Assembly (NCBI RefSeq): GCF_905475395.1
Contig: NC_058337.1
Coordinates: 114,012,368-114,076,367, forward strand
Source of the DNA: Chrysoperla carnea
Lineage: Eukaryota; Arthropoda; Insecta; Neuroptera; Chrysopidae
Direction: 5' to 3'
DNA: 64,000 nucleotides
Positions 13,166-23,004 of the stretch are shown in pieces; the first letter of the stretch is position 1; every line of letters starts with the position of its first letter. The notes under the pieces are model-generated. The model had not been told where the DNA came from. It was given only the letters and a program-made list of their open reading frames with translations, and made no database searches. Made by a program: the position numbers and the translations under genes.

Positions 13166-13879
13166 GTATTTCGAAAACCAAGGCAGATTTTCAAATATAG
13201 TTTTTCAAATCTAAGAAATATCCTTATCTTTTTAAATCCAATCCTGTATTGAAAAATTTAACTATAAGGAAAACATAATTTTTTTATAAGAATGAATGTT
13301 GGAGGGTCGTAATTAATTTGACATTAGTTGGAATTCCATTTCGCATGTTATTTTTTTTATATTACTTTAGCAAATTAGTGTATAATTTACGACCATTTGA
13401 AAACCTTACAGACCTTTTACATACGTTAACAAGAAAATATTGAAAAGTTTTTTTTTTCAATGTTTATATTATGTAAATTTGAAATTATATTTAAAATTTT
13501 TCTAAAAATAATACACTTATTCATGAAAATCCGTGTTCAATTTTCCACGTGTATCTTATAACGTAGAAAAACTTTTTTTTGTATTCTTTAAAAAAAAGAA
13601 GAATGTACATAATTCAAAACAGTAATACTTATTAACAAAAATCATGGATTTAGGCGATAAAATATTACAGGTACATGAAATTTTAAATTATCTTGAAAAT
13701 CGTCTGTAACAACATCGGCTGTCCCGACATAGCGAATAATACTCATTGGAATCTTGGCCGATATATCGGCTATAACGACCAACGCATATTACATACTTTA
13801 GTTACATGTAAATACTTTTTCAGTTAAACAAAACAACGAGTCTTATTAACTCTATTTTGAACCTTATCAACTCATTCAA

Positions 13880-14298
13880 CGGTTATAGCGACCAAACTTT
13901 CTAACCTACCCTTAAATGTTCTTAAGATTATTCTGATCGAAAGCTCCCACGGCTATAAAAATTTTTAACGAGTAGTTTTCGAACTACGGGTGATTAAAGG
14001 TACGAATATAATTTAGTTTTAGTTAATGGTAAGGAAAATGGATTTCTGTGAAACTTTTCAAACCGCCCCCGAAATATTCTTCAGATCGTTCTAATCAAAA
14101 AGTTTCTCGGCCACAAAACTTTTTAACGAGTATTCTTCGAACTACGGGCGATCAAAGCTACACACACATTATAGTAATATAGCCTGTAGCTCAAAAACTA
14201 CTCGTTAAAAAATTTTTTTGTCGTGAGAGCTTTTGATGATCCAAAGAACTAAAATGTTCGGTTAGATGATGAGTTAGAAAAAGTTTAACAGAAAACCA
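13880..14298. repeat. Three-copy repeat: two direct, one inverted
   Basis: A ~110 bp unit containing TTTTTAACGAGTAGTTTTCG and ACTACGGGTGAT occurs at 13880-14010 and, diverged, at 14041-14165. An inverted copy sits at 14178-14298 (AAACTACTCGTTAAAAAATT). It has no coding potential. Confidence 0.65.
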
Positions 14299-14875
14299 TT
14301 TTTCTATCTTTATAACGGGGTCCTTAACTTATCGTTTTTTGTATCGCAAACTTGATAAACAGGATTTTTTATCAGAAAATTACCGTTTATTTAAATCAGA
14401 CAAAATTTGAGAGCGGTATAACAAAATCAATCTTTTTGGATTTGAATTATGTCGCCAAGTATATAAATGGTTATATTTTTGCACAATTTTATTTCATTTA
14501 ATTCAATAATCGTCTGATTTAATCAATATGTTCAATTAAAAATTTGAAAAACATATCTCAAATTTAGAAAAATTATTTATTTTGATTCATTAAAATTAAA
14601 TAAAATTAATGTCTGTTTATAGAGCAAAATCAATGTTTTGAGTTTTTAAGACGTCAATAGGTCAAAAATAGATTTTTTGGATAAGTTAACGAAGTTTGAT
14701 ACGATATGTATAATATACCAAGAAAATCGAAATAAATATCTAGAATCAATTTTTTTTTAGATTTTGATATTCGGCTTTTATTAGACTTATCGGAAATTAT
14801 TCTGCCACACAGAAAGCAAAATAAATTGAATCCATTTCCATGGATTTTTTCCTAATTTTTAATATAATTTTTTTC

Positions 14876-14936
14876 AAAGATTTCTTCGATTTCTTTCTTT
14901 GACTTCGATTTCTTCGATTTCTTTCTTCGACTTCGG
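14876..14936 (+). repeat. Local simple repeat of GATTTCTTCTTC-like units
   Basis: Imperfect tandem repeats of CTTCGATTTCTTTCTT. Downstream of the CP-B 3' UTR on the minus strand. Confidence 0.6.
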
Positions 14937-15148
14937 CTCGTACGGGATATAAAATGTAATAATTCAATTTTATGATAATTTACGAAAAATATATGTTTAT
15001 TTTCTAAAATATATTAAAAATACAATGTTTCATTGATTATATACAAAATTATTTTTCCAAAACGACCGCTTTCCGTTGAAATTCTTGAATACATTTTTCT
15101 TAAGAAAAATAAATAATTTCTTCTCTTTTTAATGGTAAAAAATACAAG

Positions 15149-17141
15149 TCAATTTGAATTAGCTAAATATACAAAAATTGACTCATTGTCCAATTCACCA
15201 GCTTCCCGTTGATATTTTAAAGAACGTAGAATTAATTCAGGAATAGGCGGTGGTGTTGGTATGTGTACAGCTTCAGGCTCAAATCCTTCTTCTCCAGCAT
15301 GATAGTTCACCGTGTATACAATATTATCAGGCCCTGTATATTTATAATATCCTGTTGCATCGGCGCCAGCATCATCTCCAGATCCAACTTGTTTACCAGT
15401 TTCTTCACCGAATATTCTATTTTCAGTTTCATATCTATATTAAAAAAGAATATTAAAGAAATATAATATTTTAAAAAACTAGTGTATTGGAAAATTTTTA
15501 AATAATTTTTTTCATTTATGTAAGCTTTGTATTTTGCAAGTAATCAGGCGTCTTCCAGATATCAAATTAAATTAATTAAATTAATATTATATTTTTCTTA
15601 CCGCTAAAAAGCTATCATTTTTTTGTATTAAAGTTCGATTTTTCATTATATTTTTCCGTCTTTTATTAAAATATCTTTTCTATATTATTTTTCGGTAGTG
15701 TTGCCAGATTTCCCATTAAAACAGTAGAACTACCGTGTTTTGATTAGGCTCCCAAAATATGGCACAACAAATTACCCCCAAGTGCATTTACAAAGACTAA
15801 AAAAACGGGGAAGAATGTGAATTTGTATAAAAGGGCACGACAAAAGGACACCAAGTGCATTAACAAAGATTAAAAAAAGAAAAACCTTGTTATACCGCTT
15901 TATTCTTAATTTACCGTTTTTTTATTATTTGTCTCATCATACTGTTTTTTTTTCGTGATCTACCGTTTTTTATTATTTAGGTGGCGTGTTTATTCGGAAA
16001 TATTTGATCCGATAAAATAATTTATACATACTTGTAATGATAATCTCCGTCGCGCTGTGGTTGTTTTTCGTCAACAATAATACGATAATTACGATTATCA
16101 TATAATCCAGCGGCATTTCCTTGTTCCAAACCAATGGGTAATCCAAGTGTGGATTGTCCATATGCATCTGTATATTGACTGTTAATATCTCCAATACCAG
16201 GACCACTCACATATATAATATTCAATGGTGGTCGTGGAGTTGAAGGTGCTTTCGGAGCTATTGGAGCTAATGGATTGGGTCGACCTCTTGCAGATTGATC
16301 ATTATTACTTGGCCCGCCAGGACCTTGTATATCTTTGTAAGGTGGAATTATATCTTTACTGCCTTTATACTTTCCCCCGCCAACATCAACATATTTATAA
16401 GGGTCAACTTTTCCAGAATATTTCCCTAGAAAATTAGTTATTCATTAGAAAAGTGATTTGGATAAAAATAAATATAGAAAATTACCTGAATCGTCGGGAC
16501 GATATTTACCATCGTCATTATTGTAACGACCTGAGTTATCTGGTCGATATCTACCTGGGTCTTGTCTGTATTGTCCAGGTCTTAATGAACTTGAAGGTAT
16601 GGATGGAATTGCTAATGGTATCGTTGGTATTGGAGCTGGTGAATTAAACTGACCTCTTGCGTATTGGTCATTATAACTTGGCCCGCCAGGCCCTTGGAAG
16701 TCTTTGTATGGCAAAATTATATCTTTACTGCCTTTATATTTTCCTCCGCCAACATCAACATATTTATAAGGGTCAGCTTTTCCAGAATATTTTCCTAGAA
16801 AAATAGTTATTTATTAGAAAAACAATTTGGGGTTAAAATAATATAGAAAAATTACCTGAATCGTCGGGACGGTATTTACCATCGTCATTATTGTAACGAC
16901 CTGAGTTATCTGGTATATATCTACCAGGATCTGGTCTGTATTGTCCCGGCCTTGATGGGCTTAAAGGTATAGATGGATATTCCAAGCGGGATGGTTCTGG
17001 CCGATACCGTCCATCGTTTTGACCGAACACTGCTACACTTAACAGAGCAAAGATTACAAATACCTACAATCAAAAACAAAATTTTTAATTTTTGGCTATC
17101 CAAAAATAAAAGATAACTATACTAACCACAAGTTTCAACAT
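15149..17141 (-). CDS. CP-B: RR-1 cuticular protein with RYRPD repeats (403 aa)
   Basis: Predicted secreted chitin-binding cuticle protein. Exons in transcript order: 17127-17141, 16856-17063, 16486-16794, 16032-16425, 15149-15434 (1212 nt, divisible by three). The signal peptide MLKLVVFVIFALLSVAVFG is split by a 63 bp intron after five codons, a common cuticle-gene layout. Next come Arg/Tyr/Pro/Asp repeats (GRYRPDNSGRYNNDDGKYRP type), a Gly/Tyr/Lys block (DPYKYVDVGGGKYKGSKDII), Pro-rich linkers, a conserved block STLGLPIGLEQGNAAGLYDN plus RNYRIIVDEK, and the RR-1 domain from about residue 309 (YETENRIFGEE, GYYKYTGPDN, YTVNYHAGEEGF, HIP). Exon 3 (309 nt, phase 1-1) arose by a 370 bp internal tandem duplication. 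A TATA box lies about 60 bp upstream of the ATG. Its 3' UTR resembles that of CP-C, and an AATAAA lies at 14996-15001. Confidence 0.88.
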
Positions 17142-17191
17142 GTTTCTTACTATAATTTCTAGTAAGAACTATGCGTATTGCAGACATTTTC

Positions 17192-17220
17192 GGTCCTTAT
17201 ATAATAATGCAATTTTGCGC
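17192..17220 (-). promoter_or_regulatory. CP-B core promoter block (TATA plus palindrome)
   Basis: On the minus strand: TTGCGCAAAATTGCATTA directly followed by a TATA box (TTATATAAGGACC). The 29 bp block differs by one base from those at 21154-21182 and 25316-25344. It ends about 50 bp before the ATG, which fits a TATA-driven start with a short leader. TTGCGCAA is a C/EBP-type palindrome. Confidence 0.75.
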
Positions 17221-17759
17221 AAGAATATTGACATTATACAATTGATTGCGGAAATTGTATTTAAAATCGACCTATGGAAAATCATCTTCGTATAAATCCT
17301 TCAAAAATCAAGGTAAAATTATTATAATGTAATGACTTACCATTTTCAATTTTGTGTGTGATATAGCTTTGATTATCCTTTCAACCATCAGCTTTAAGAT
17401 ACATAAAAAGATTCTTAAGTAATATGCATATTTGTTAATTCAGTATAGAGAATGTAATTGATTCGAGAATCCAAATCTTAACGTTTTATGGTCAGGAAAG
17501 GTCAATATTTCACTATTTAAGGCAGTTAGAAGAAGTTATTGTTATTATCTGGCGAATTGGATTTGTAGAAAGAGTGTTAATAATTTTTATACAATTGAAT
17601 AAATTTTCATCGAATTATCGAAAATCTTACTTTTAAAAAAGTGTCGCCATCCGCCAAAGTTGGTGGAAGTGTCGGTGAGTTACGGTTTTACCAAGTTTCA
17701 CCTATAAGAGATATGCTTTATGTATTTATATATGCGTTCTTATCTAAAGAGTGGACCAT

Positions 17760-18157
17760 TGAAATCAATTATGGCTTTTGGAGAAAATGGAAACTAAAAT
17801 GTTGCCCTATTTTGCATTCGCATGGGAAAATACGAAAAAATGTTTCATACAAATTTGTTTATTTTTTCATAGAAACATTTTTAATATTTCATTCCATCTC
17901 TTACAGTTTAAAAGATGAGTCCTACTAGCCAAAGAAACTATTGCTCTATGTTGCGCATTTACGAACTCAACTCGTCACGGCTTGACGCTATAAAAATTTT
18001 AACTTGATATCTCTTTTCGTTTTCGAGCTTTCTTGATCACGGATGGACAGGCGGGCGAGCCAACTGAAATGAACTAATTAAGTGATTGTATAAACATCTA
18101 TAGATACCCAAAATTTTGTTCGTATCATTTGGGCTAAAATTAGTATATCTTGACATA
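17760..18157 (-). repeat. Dispersed repeat DR1, inverted partial copy
   Basis: Minus-strand words AAAATTTTGGGTATCTATAG, AAAACGAAAAGAGATATCAA and GTAAATGCGCAACATAG match copies 1 and 2 in order. The copy is interrupted or ended at 18157 by a MITE. Confidence 0.6.
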
Positions 18158-18514
18158 TACAGGGTGTTCCAAAAGTATGGAAACTCCTAGTTAATTTGGC
18201 AATGTTATCTCCTTGTCAATATTGGCCAGGATTGTACCTGCTTTAGATTTTCCTACATAATAAGATCTTTGACTTTGAAATGACCTTGAAAATTATGTTG
18301 AATGTCATATTTGGACGTAAAATTTTCTGTCCTTTCCTAATCATTTGAAAAATCGATTTTTGGTTCGCTTTAGCTTTAAGTTTATGTTCAAGGTCAGTTC
18401 CAAAGTCACCATTAGATTTCTCTTCAAAAAATGGTCGGATATGGTATTTTTCACATTTTCTGTCGCTAACTCTGCCATATTTCGAGGAGTTTCCATACTT
18501 TTGAGACACTATGT
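18158..18514. mobile_element. MITE with TACAGGGTGTTCC ends, mariner-like
   Basis: 357 bp. The left end reads TACAGGGTGTTCCAAAAGTA and continues TGGAAACTCCT; the right end is its inverse with two or three changes (AGGAGTTTCCATACTTTTGA to the final TATGTA side). TA at both borders suits a Tc1/mariner-type non-autonomous element. No transposase ORF. Confidence 0.65.
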
Positions 18515-18832
18515 ATTTCATATGTACGATGTATATAAAAATTAATATCTAATTTGTATGATTTATATTCTTCAGTCGTTCAATATTGTTTAAAATTAGA
18601 ATTTTTTCTTATTTATATTTGGGATATAAAATAATAGTTCAATTTTAAAACAATTTATAATTTATGAAAAATATGTTTATTTTGTAAAATATATTAAAAG
18701 TACAAAGTTTTATTGATTATATTCAAAAATATTTTTCCAAAACAATCACTTTTCGTTGATATTCTTATTTAATACATTTTTCATAAGAAAAATAAATATT
18801 TTCTTTTCTTTTTAATAGTTAAAAAATACAAG

Positions 18833-21104
18833 TCAATTTGAATTAGCTAAATATACATCAATGGATTCATCGTCCAATTCACCAGCATCTCGTTGATATT
18901 TCAAAGAACGTAGAATTAAATCAGGAATTGGTGGTGGTGTTGGTATGTGTACAGCTTCAGCTACAAATCCTTCTTCTCCGGCATGATAGTTTACTTTGTA
19001 TACAATATTATCAGGTCCTGTGTATTTATAATATCCTGTTGCTGCAACATCAGCATCATCTCCATTCCCAACTGGTATACCTCTTTCTTCACCAAATATT
19101 TTGTTTTCCGTTTCGTACCTATTACGTAGAGATATTAGATTAGAAACATAAAACATACTAAAAATTATTTTAAGTTTTTAATAAATTGATTGATTGAAAA
19201 TTACGGAGTTGTTAATTACAACTATAGGGGATTATTTCCAAATTTTTGCTGAAAAGTAATCTTTTTATGTAATAAAAAAATATACTTCCTAGTTATTGAA
19301 ATAAATACCACGATACTCGAAATAAAATTTTTTAAATTAAGGTTCCAAAAAACTGTAACATCTTTTAAAAACTATCGCTTGTTGAAAGTTTCCTTCTTTT
19401 CAGCAAAATGGTGGTCTTTTGTTTTAAGTTGGAAATATTAGCCTTAATTAAAGACTTTTTTTATTTTATGACTTTCCTTATTCTTTGTTTCTATAACATA
19501 GCTTTAAAATAGGATGGTGAAGGCGCTAGGCCACTTTTTTTAACCGACGGATATCTATAGTTGCGTCAAGTCAATTATGCTTTACGCTACAATAATATCA
19601 AAATTTTTTTTATTTAAACCGAAAACTTTGAATTTTTTTACTTAAAATTTGTTACTCATTTTAAACCTAAAACGTGCCTTAATATATTTCTATAAAACAA
19701 GAAAAAAATTTCAAAAATTATTTTCTAAATTAAGTTGAAGGGTTGATTCAGCAGTGCCGATACTTACGCGAAGACCAAAATCACTATTAATTAAAGTAAT
19801 TTTTTCTGCGCCGTCACAAATCGAACGCGCCAACTTTTACGGAATTTTTATTCATCACAAAATAACAATAATTTATGTAAGTCTGTAATTTATGTAATTC
19901 TTTGCTCTTTGCGTATCCACGAAAAGGAAAAAATTGCCGCAAATGTTTATAATTTAATAGAGAATTATTTCGAAAAATCACTACCAAGACACAAAATGTA
20001 CTTCATTTATCGTGAAGATAAAGACATTTATTTTGAAGATTTATGTTTTTTAATCTATTATTTTGAGTTAACTTTCATCTCGTACCCTTGCGACTTCTAA
20101 TGGTTTAGTTAAATCTAATTTAAATCAGCTTAATAAAAATTTAAAAAAATCCTTTTCGAAAAATAATTGAGTTTTTTGAATTTCATGAAGTTCTTTGTAC
20201 ATACTTGTAATGATAATCTCCGTCGCGATGTGGTCTTTTCTCGTCGACAATAATACGATAATTACGATTATCATACAATCCTGCAGCACTTCCTTGTTCT
20301 AAACCACTGGGTAACCCAAGTGTTGATTGTCCATTAGCGCCTGAATATTTATTATTAATATCCCCAATGCCTGGACCATCAACTTTCACGAAATTCAATG
20401 GTTGCACTACAATTGGAACTTTTGGAGCTTTTGTAGTTTGGCCACCATAATTGGGACCATTGGATCCTTGTGAGTCCTTGTATGGTGGAATTATATCTTT
20501 ACTACCTTGATACTGCCCGCCGCCAACATCTATATGCTTATATCGTCCTAGAAAAGTAATTATTTATTAGAGAAGAACTCATTTATTATTGTTAGAGAGT
20601 AGGACTTTTTGAGACAGAATATAAAAGAATAAACTTTATATGTCGTTTCTTTAATTTTATATTTTTATTCTAATTTATAAAAATTAACTATGTAATTTTA
20701 ATAAAAAAAGTCTCTAATTTCAGAGCAATAAAAGTTTATTTCTGCCAAGGGTCCGTACTCTCAAAGAATAATAAATTTACTTTATTTTGAAAAAAATACC
20801 TGAATCATCTGGATGATATTTGCCATCGTCGGACGGACGATATTTTCCATCGTTATTACTGTAACGTCCTGTGTTATCTGGTCGATATCTACCTGGATCT
20901 GGCCTGTATTGTCCAGGTTTCAATTGATAGGAGTAACTTGTTGGAAGCGTCGGAGGCTTGTAATATCGTCCATAGTTTTGAGCGTACACTACACTTATCA
21001 CAGCAAATATCACAAAAACCTGTAGGCGAAAAGTTCAATTAATTTTCGGGTCATTACAAAAACAAAAAAAAAGATGGTTTACTGACCGCAGAAAGTTTTA
21101 TCAT
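18833..21104 (-). CDS. CP-C: RR-1 cuticular protein (288 aa)
   Basis: Predicted secreted chitin-binding cuticle protein. Exons in transcript order: 21087-21104, 20800-21019, 20205-20547, 18833-19118 (867 nt, divisible by three). The signal peptide MIKLSAVFVIFAVISVVYA, likely cut before Gln, is split after six codons by a 67 bp intron. The mature protein has a Tyr-rich start, GQYRPDPGRYRPDNTGRYSN repeats, a GGGQYQGSKDIIPPYKD block, the conserved STLGLPSGLEQGSAAGLYDN plus RNYRIIVDEK module, and an RR-1 domain from about residue 194 (YETENKIFGEE, GYYKYTGPDN, YKVNYHAGEEGF, HIP). The final exon has exactly the same length as that of CP-B (286 nt) and ends in the same YLANSN tail, so B and C are recent tandem duplicates. 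CP-C lacks the extra exon of CP-B. The last intron (19119-20204) holds no supportable gene. An AATAAA lies at 18676-18681. Confidence 0.88.
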
Positions 21105-21153
21105 GTTTCTAATTCTAAGATCCAATGTGAACTAGATATGTTGTTGCATGGAG

Positions 21154-21182
21154 GGTCCTTATATTATAATGCAATTTTGCGC
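21154..21182 (-). promoter_or_regulatory. CP-C core promoter block (TATA plus palindrome)
   Basis: Same 29 bp block as upstream of CP-B and CP-D, with TATA as AATATAAGGACC on the minus strand. It ends 50 bp before the ATG. The palindrome is changed at one outer base (TCGCGCAA instead of TTGCGCAA). Confidence 0.75.
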
Positions 21183-21681
21183 GATAATATTGACTTTATC
21201 TACTGTCGATTATGTAGACAGATTCATAATTTTTTCTTTCTTTATTTAAAATCGCCGTATGGGCGTATCGTCGTATTGGTGACATCTTCATATAAATATT
21301 TCAAAGGAAAATTTTTTTTCCAATTATGACTAGATGCCAATAATAATTAATTAATTAATTTGATGTGTTTATTTATTTTTGTACAGTGTATTCAAGTAAT
21401 TTCTTACAAATCTAAGCATAAGTATAAAAAATAATTCGATACTGCCCTTTTGCATCTTCGGTGCAGTAATTTTGTATGTTACCTTATCGTAATTTTAAGT
21501 AATTTTCTTCTGTAAGTATTTTAGACCGTCAGTTCGTACCAGAAAAATATAATAATGGACAGATATACAGCCACAAGCAACAGAAGAATGTATAAAAGAA
21601 GTTTAAAATTAACATTTGCTTGTACAACACAGAGCAAAACTTTTTACAGCCATTCATTTGAATAAAAGGCAAGATTGTTAT

Positions 21682-21720
21682 CGTCTGCCAATCAATACAC
21701 TAAAAATTGCTTGGCAGACG
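21682..21720 (+). repeat. Short hairpin, 15 bp stem
   Basis: CGTCTGCCAATCAAT and ATTGCTTGGCAGACG pair over 15 bp with one mismatch and a 9 nt loop. No T-run or gene end is next to it, so its role is unknown. Confidence 0.5.
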
Positions 21721-21984
21721 GTTTACTCGAGTACAAACTTTAAAAAAACAATATTTTTTACCGCCATTTTTTAAATTTTTTTTATTGTTATTGCTTTGAT
21801 CCTCGATCCTCGAAATCCCGTTCGCGGTCGTTTAAATCGCTTTAATTTGTAGCTGAGTATCTCGCGATTTAAAGTACCAAAAATTCTGCAACTTCGTGAT
21901 TTCACAACATTATTCTGTGAAAAAAAAATAGGCTAAATCTGTCGACTGTAAGTGCTTTCATGGTGGAAATATCTTTAATATAAA

Positions 21985-22355
21985 AAATGTTTCTTGAGAA
22001 AAAATAAACAACTTTTGTTTAAATTTTTTCAAAAACTGTTTAAAGTAAATACCGTTTTTTCCCTTTAGGGTCCAAGTTAAGGCGAAACTTAAGTACAAAT
22101 TTTTTTCAAAGATACAGAATTAAAATTTTTGTGGGTAGCTTCATCTTCGAGTTTATTGATTCTAAATTGATAATTTTCGGGGAAAAATTTCTTAGAAAAA
22201 ATTTCAAAATTTTCGAGGAAAAGTGGTTTCTATTTTATCTTTTTGTTTGTTTAAACTTATTTATTATAAATAATAGAAACATTGATATTCATCACTGAAT
22301 CTATATATTTAGGTATTTCAACCATTAACTCAGTCAATTTATTTATTTCACTTAT
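21985..22355 (+). repeat. Dispersed repeat DR1, diverged partial copy
   Basis: Retains AAATAAACAACTTTTGTTTA, GTAGCTTCATCTTCGAG and CATTAACTCAGTCAATTTAT in DR1 order, but is strongly diverged between them. Confidence 0.45.
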
Positions 22356-23004
22356 TTTTAAATTAGGTTAAAACTACTAAAGTTTATTATGAATTATTAT
22401 CTCAGATGTTAACCGGTCATTGTCTTTAAAATTCAGAATTAATAAATTTCAAAATCATACAAATAAAATTAACTGTTTTCATTAAAAATAAATGTAAAAT
22501 TACTTTCTCTTTATAACGGAGAGAGTTGAAATTTTTTGCATCTATTATGAAACTAAAATGCACTTTTAAATTAATTTTATGTTTTCCATGCTTACTTGTC
22601 CTGATTACCTGATTTCTGATTTCGAAAAGAGTAATAGTTTTTTCGAATTTTATTTACACGATTATTTAAAACTTTTAAAATACTTTTCCCTTCGAAAAAT
22701 GTTTTTTTTAAGATGATATTAAACTGAAATCTCATATTATTTAGAGATTATATTAAGAAAATAACTAATGAAATTTTCCTCAATGAAACTCAATTTCGCA
22801 GACATTCAGTTCAGTTTTTTTTTTTATATCATTCCTTAAATTCTTATTATCCTATTTAACAAAATTAATGGAATAATTAAATAATTAATTCTTTTTAAGA
22901 AAATTAAAAATATTTTATTTTCTTTCGTATTTTCGTAAAACAAAACAAGCAAAAAATATATATTATATAAATATATAAATAATAATTAATAAATAGAATT
23001 ATTT

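Larger units (their letters stand above)
5617..15148. other. 9.5 kb intergenic stretch with repeats, no gene seen
   Basis: Short ORFs here have no recognisable domains and match random AT-rich ORFs. The stretch holds two copies of the ~640 bp dispersed repeat (6079-6718, 10325-10968), an 8500-9090 repeat pair, foldback hairpins at 8367, 9760 and 12645, a partial MITE near 12955 and a three-copy repeat at 13880-14298. A TATAAAGGACA-like site on the minus strand around 5790-5800 could serve the CP-A promoter, but this is weak. Confidence 0.55.
17142..18832. other. CP-B upstream / CP-C downstream spacer, no gene
   Basis: Holds the CP-B promoter block, upstream sequence similar to the CP-C and CP-D upstream regions (around 17270-17345), an inverted partial DR1 copy, a TA-flanked MITE at 18158-18514 and, from about 18625, the CP-C 3' UTR homologous to 14942-15148. 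Confidence 0.6.
21105..23004. other. CP-C upstream / CP-D downstream spacer, no gene
   Basis: Starts with the CP-C promoter and a ~200 bp upstream segment similar to the one upstream of CP-D. Also holds a 15 bp stem hairpin at 21682-21720 and a diverged DR1 fragment at about 21985-22355. The rest is AT-rich with nothing recognised. Confidence 0.6.

Noticed and set aside
18928-19143. Plus-strand ORFs over the cuticle RR exons (also near 15250, 16225, 23052, 31108 and 32657)
   Set aside because: All are shadows of minus-strand RR-1 or repeat exons with consistent splice sites.
19909-20100. Possible transposase fragment (IHEKEKIAANVYNLIENYF) in the CP-C intron
   Set aside because: Only a vague resemblance to N-terminal transposase helices, no ATG, no catalytic motif and no flanking ends.
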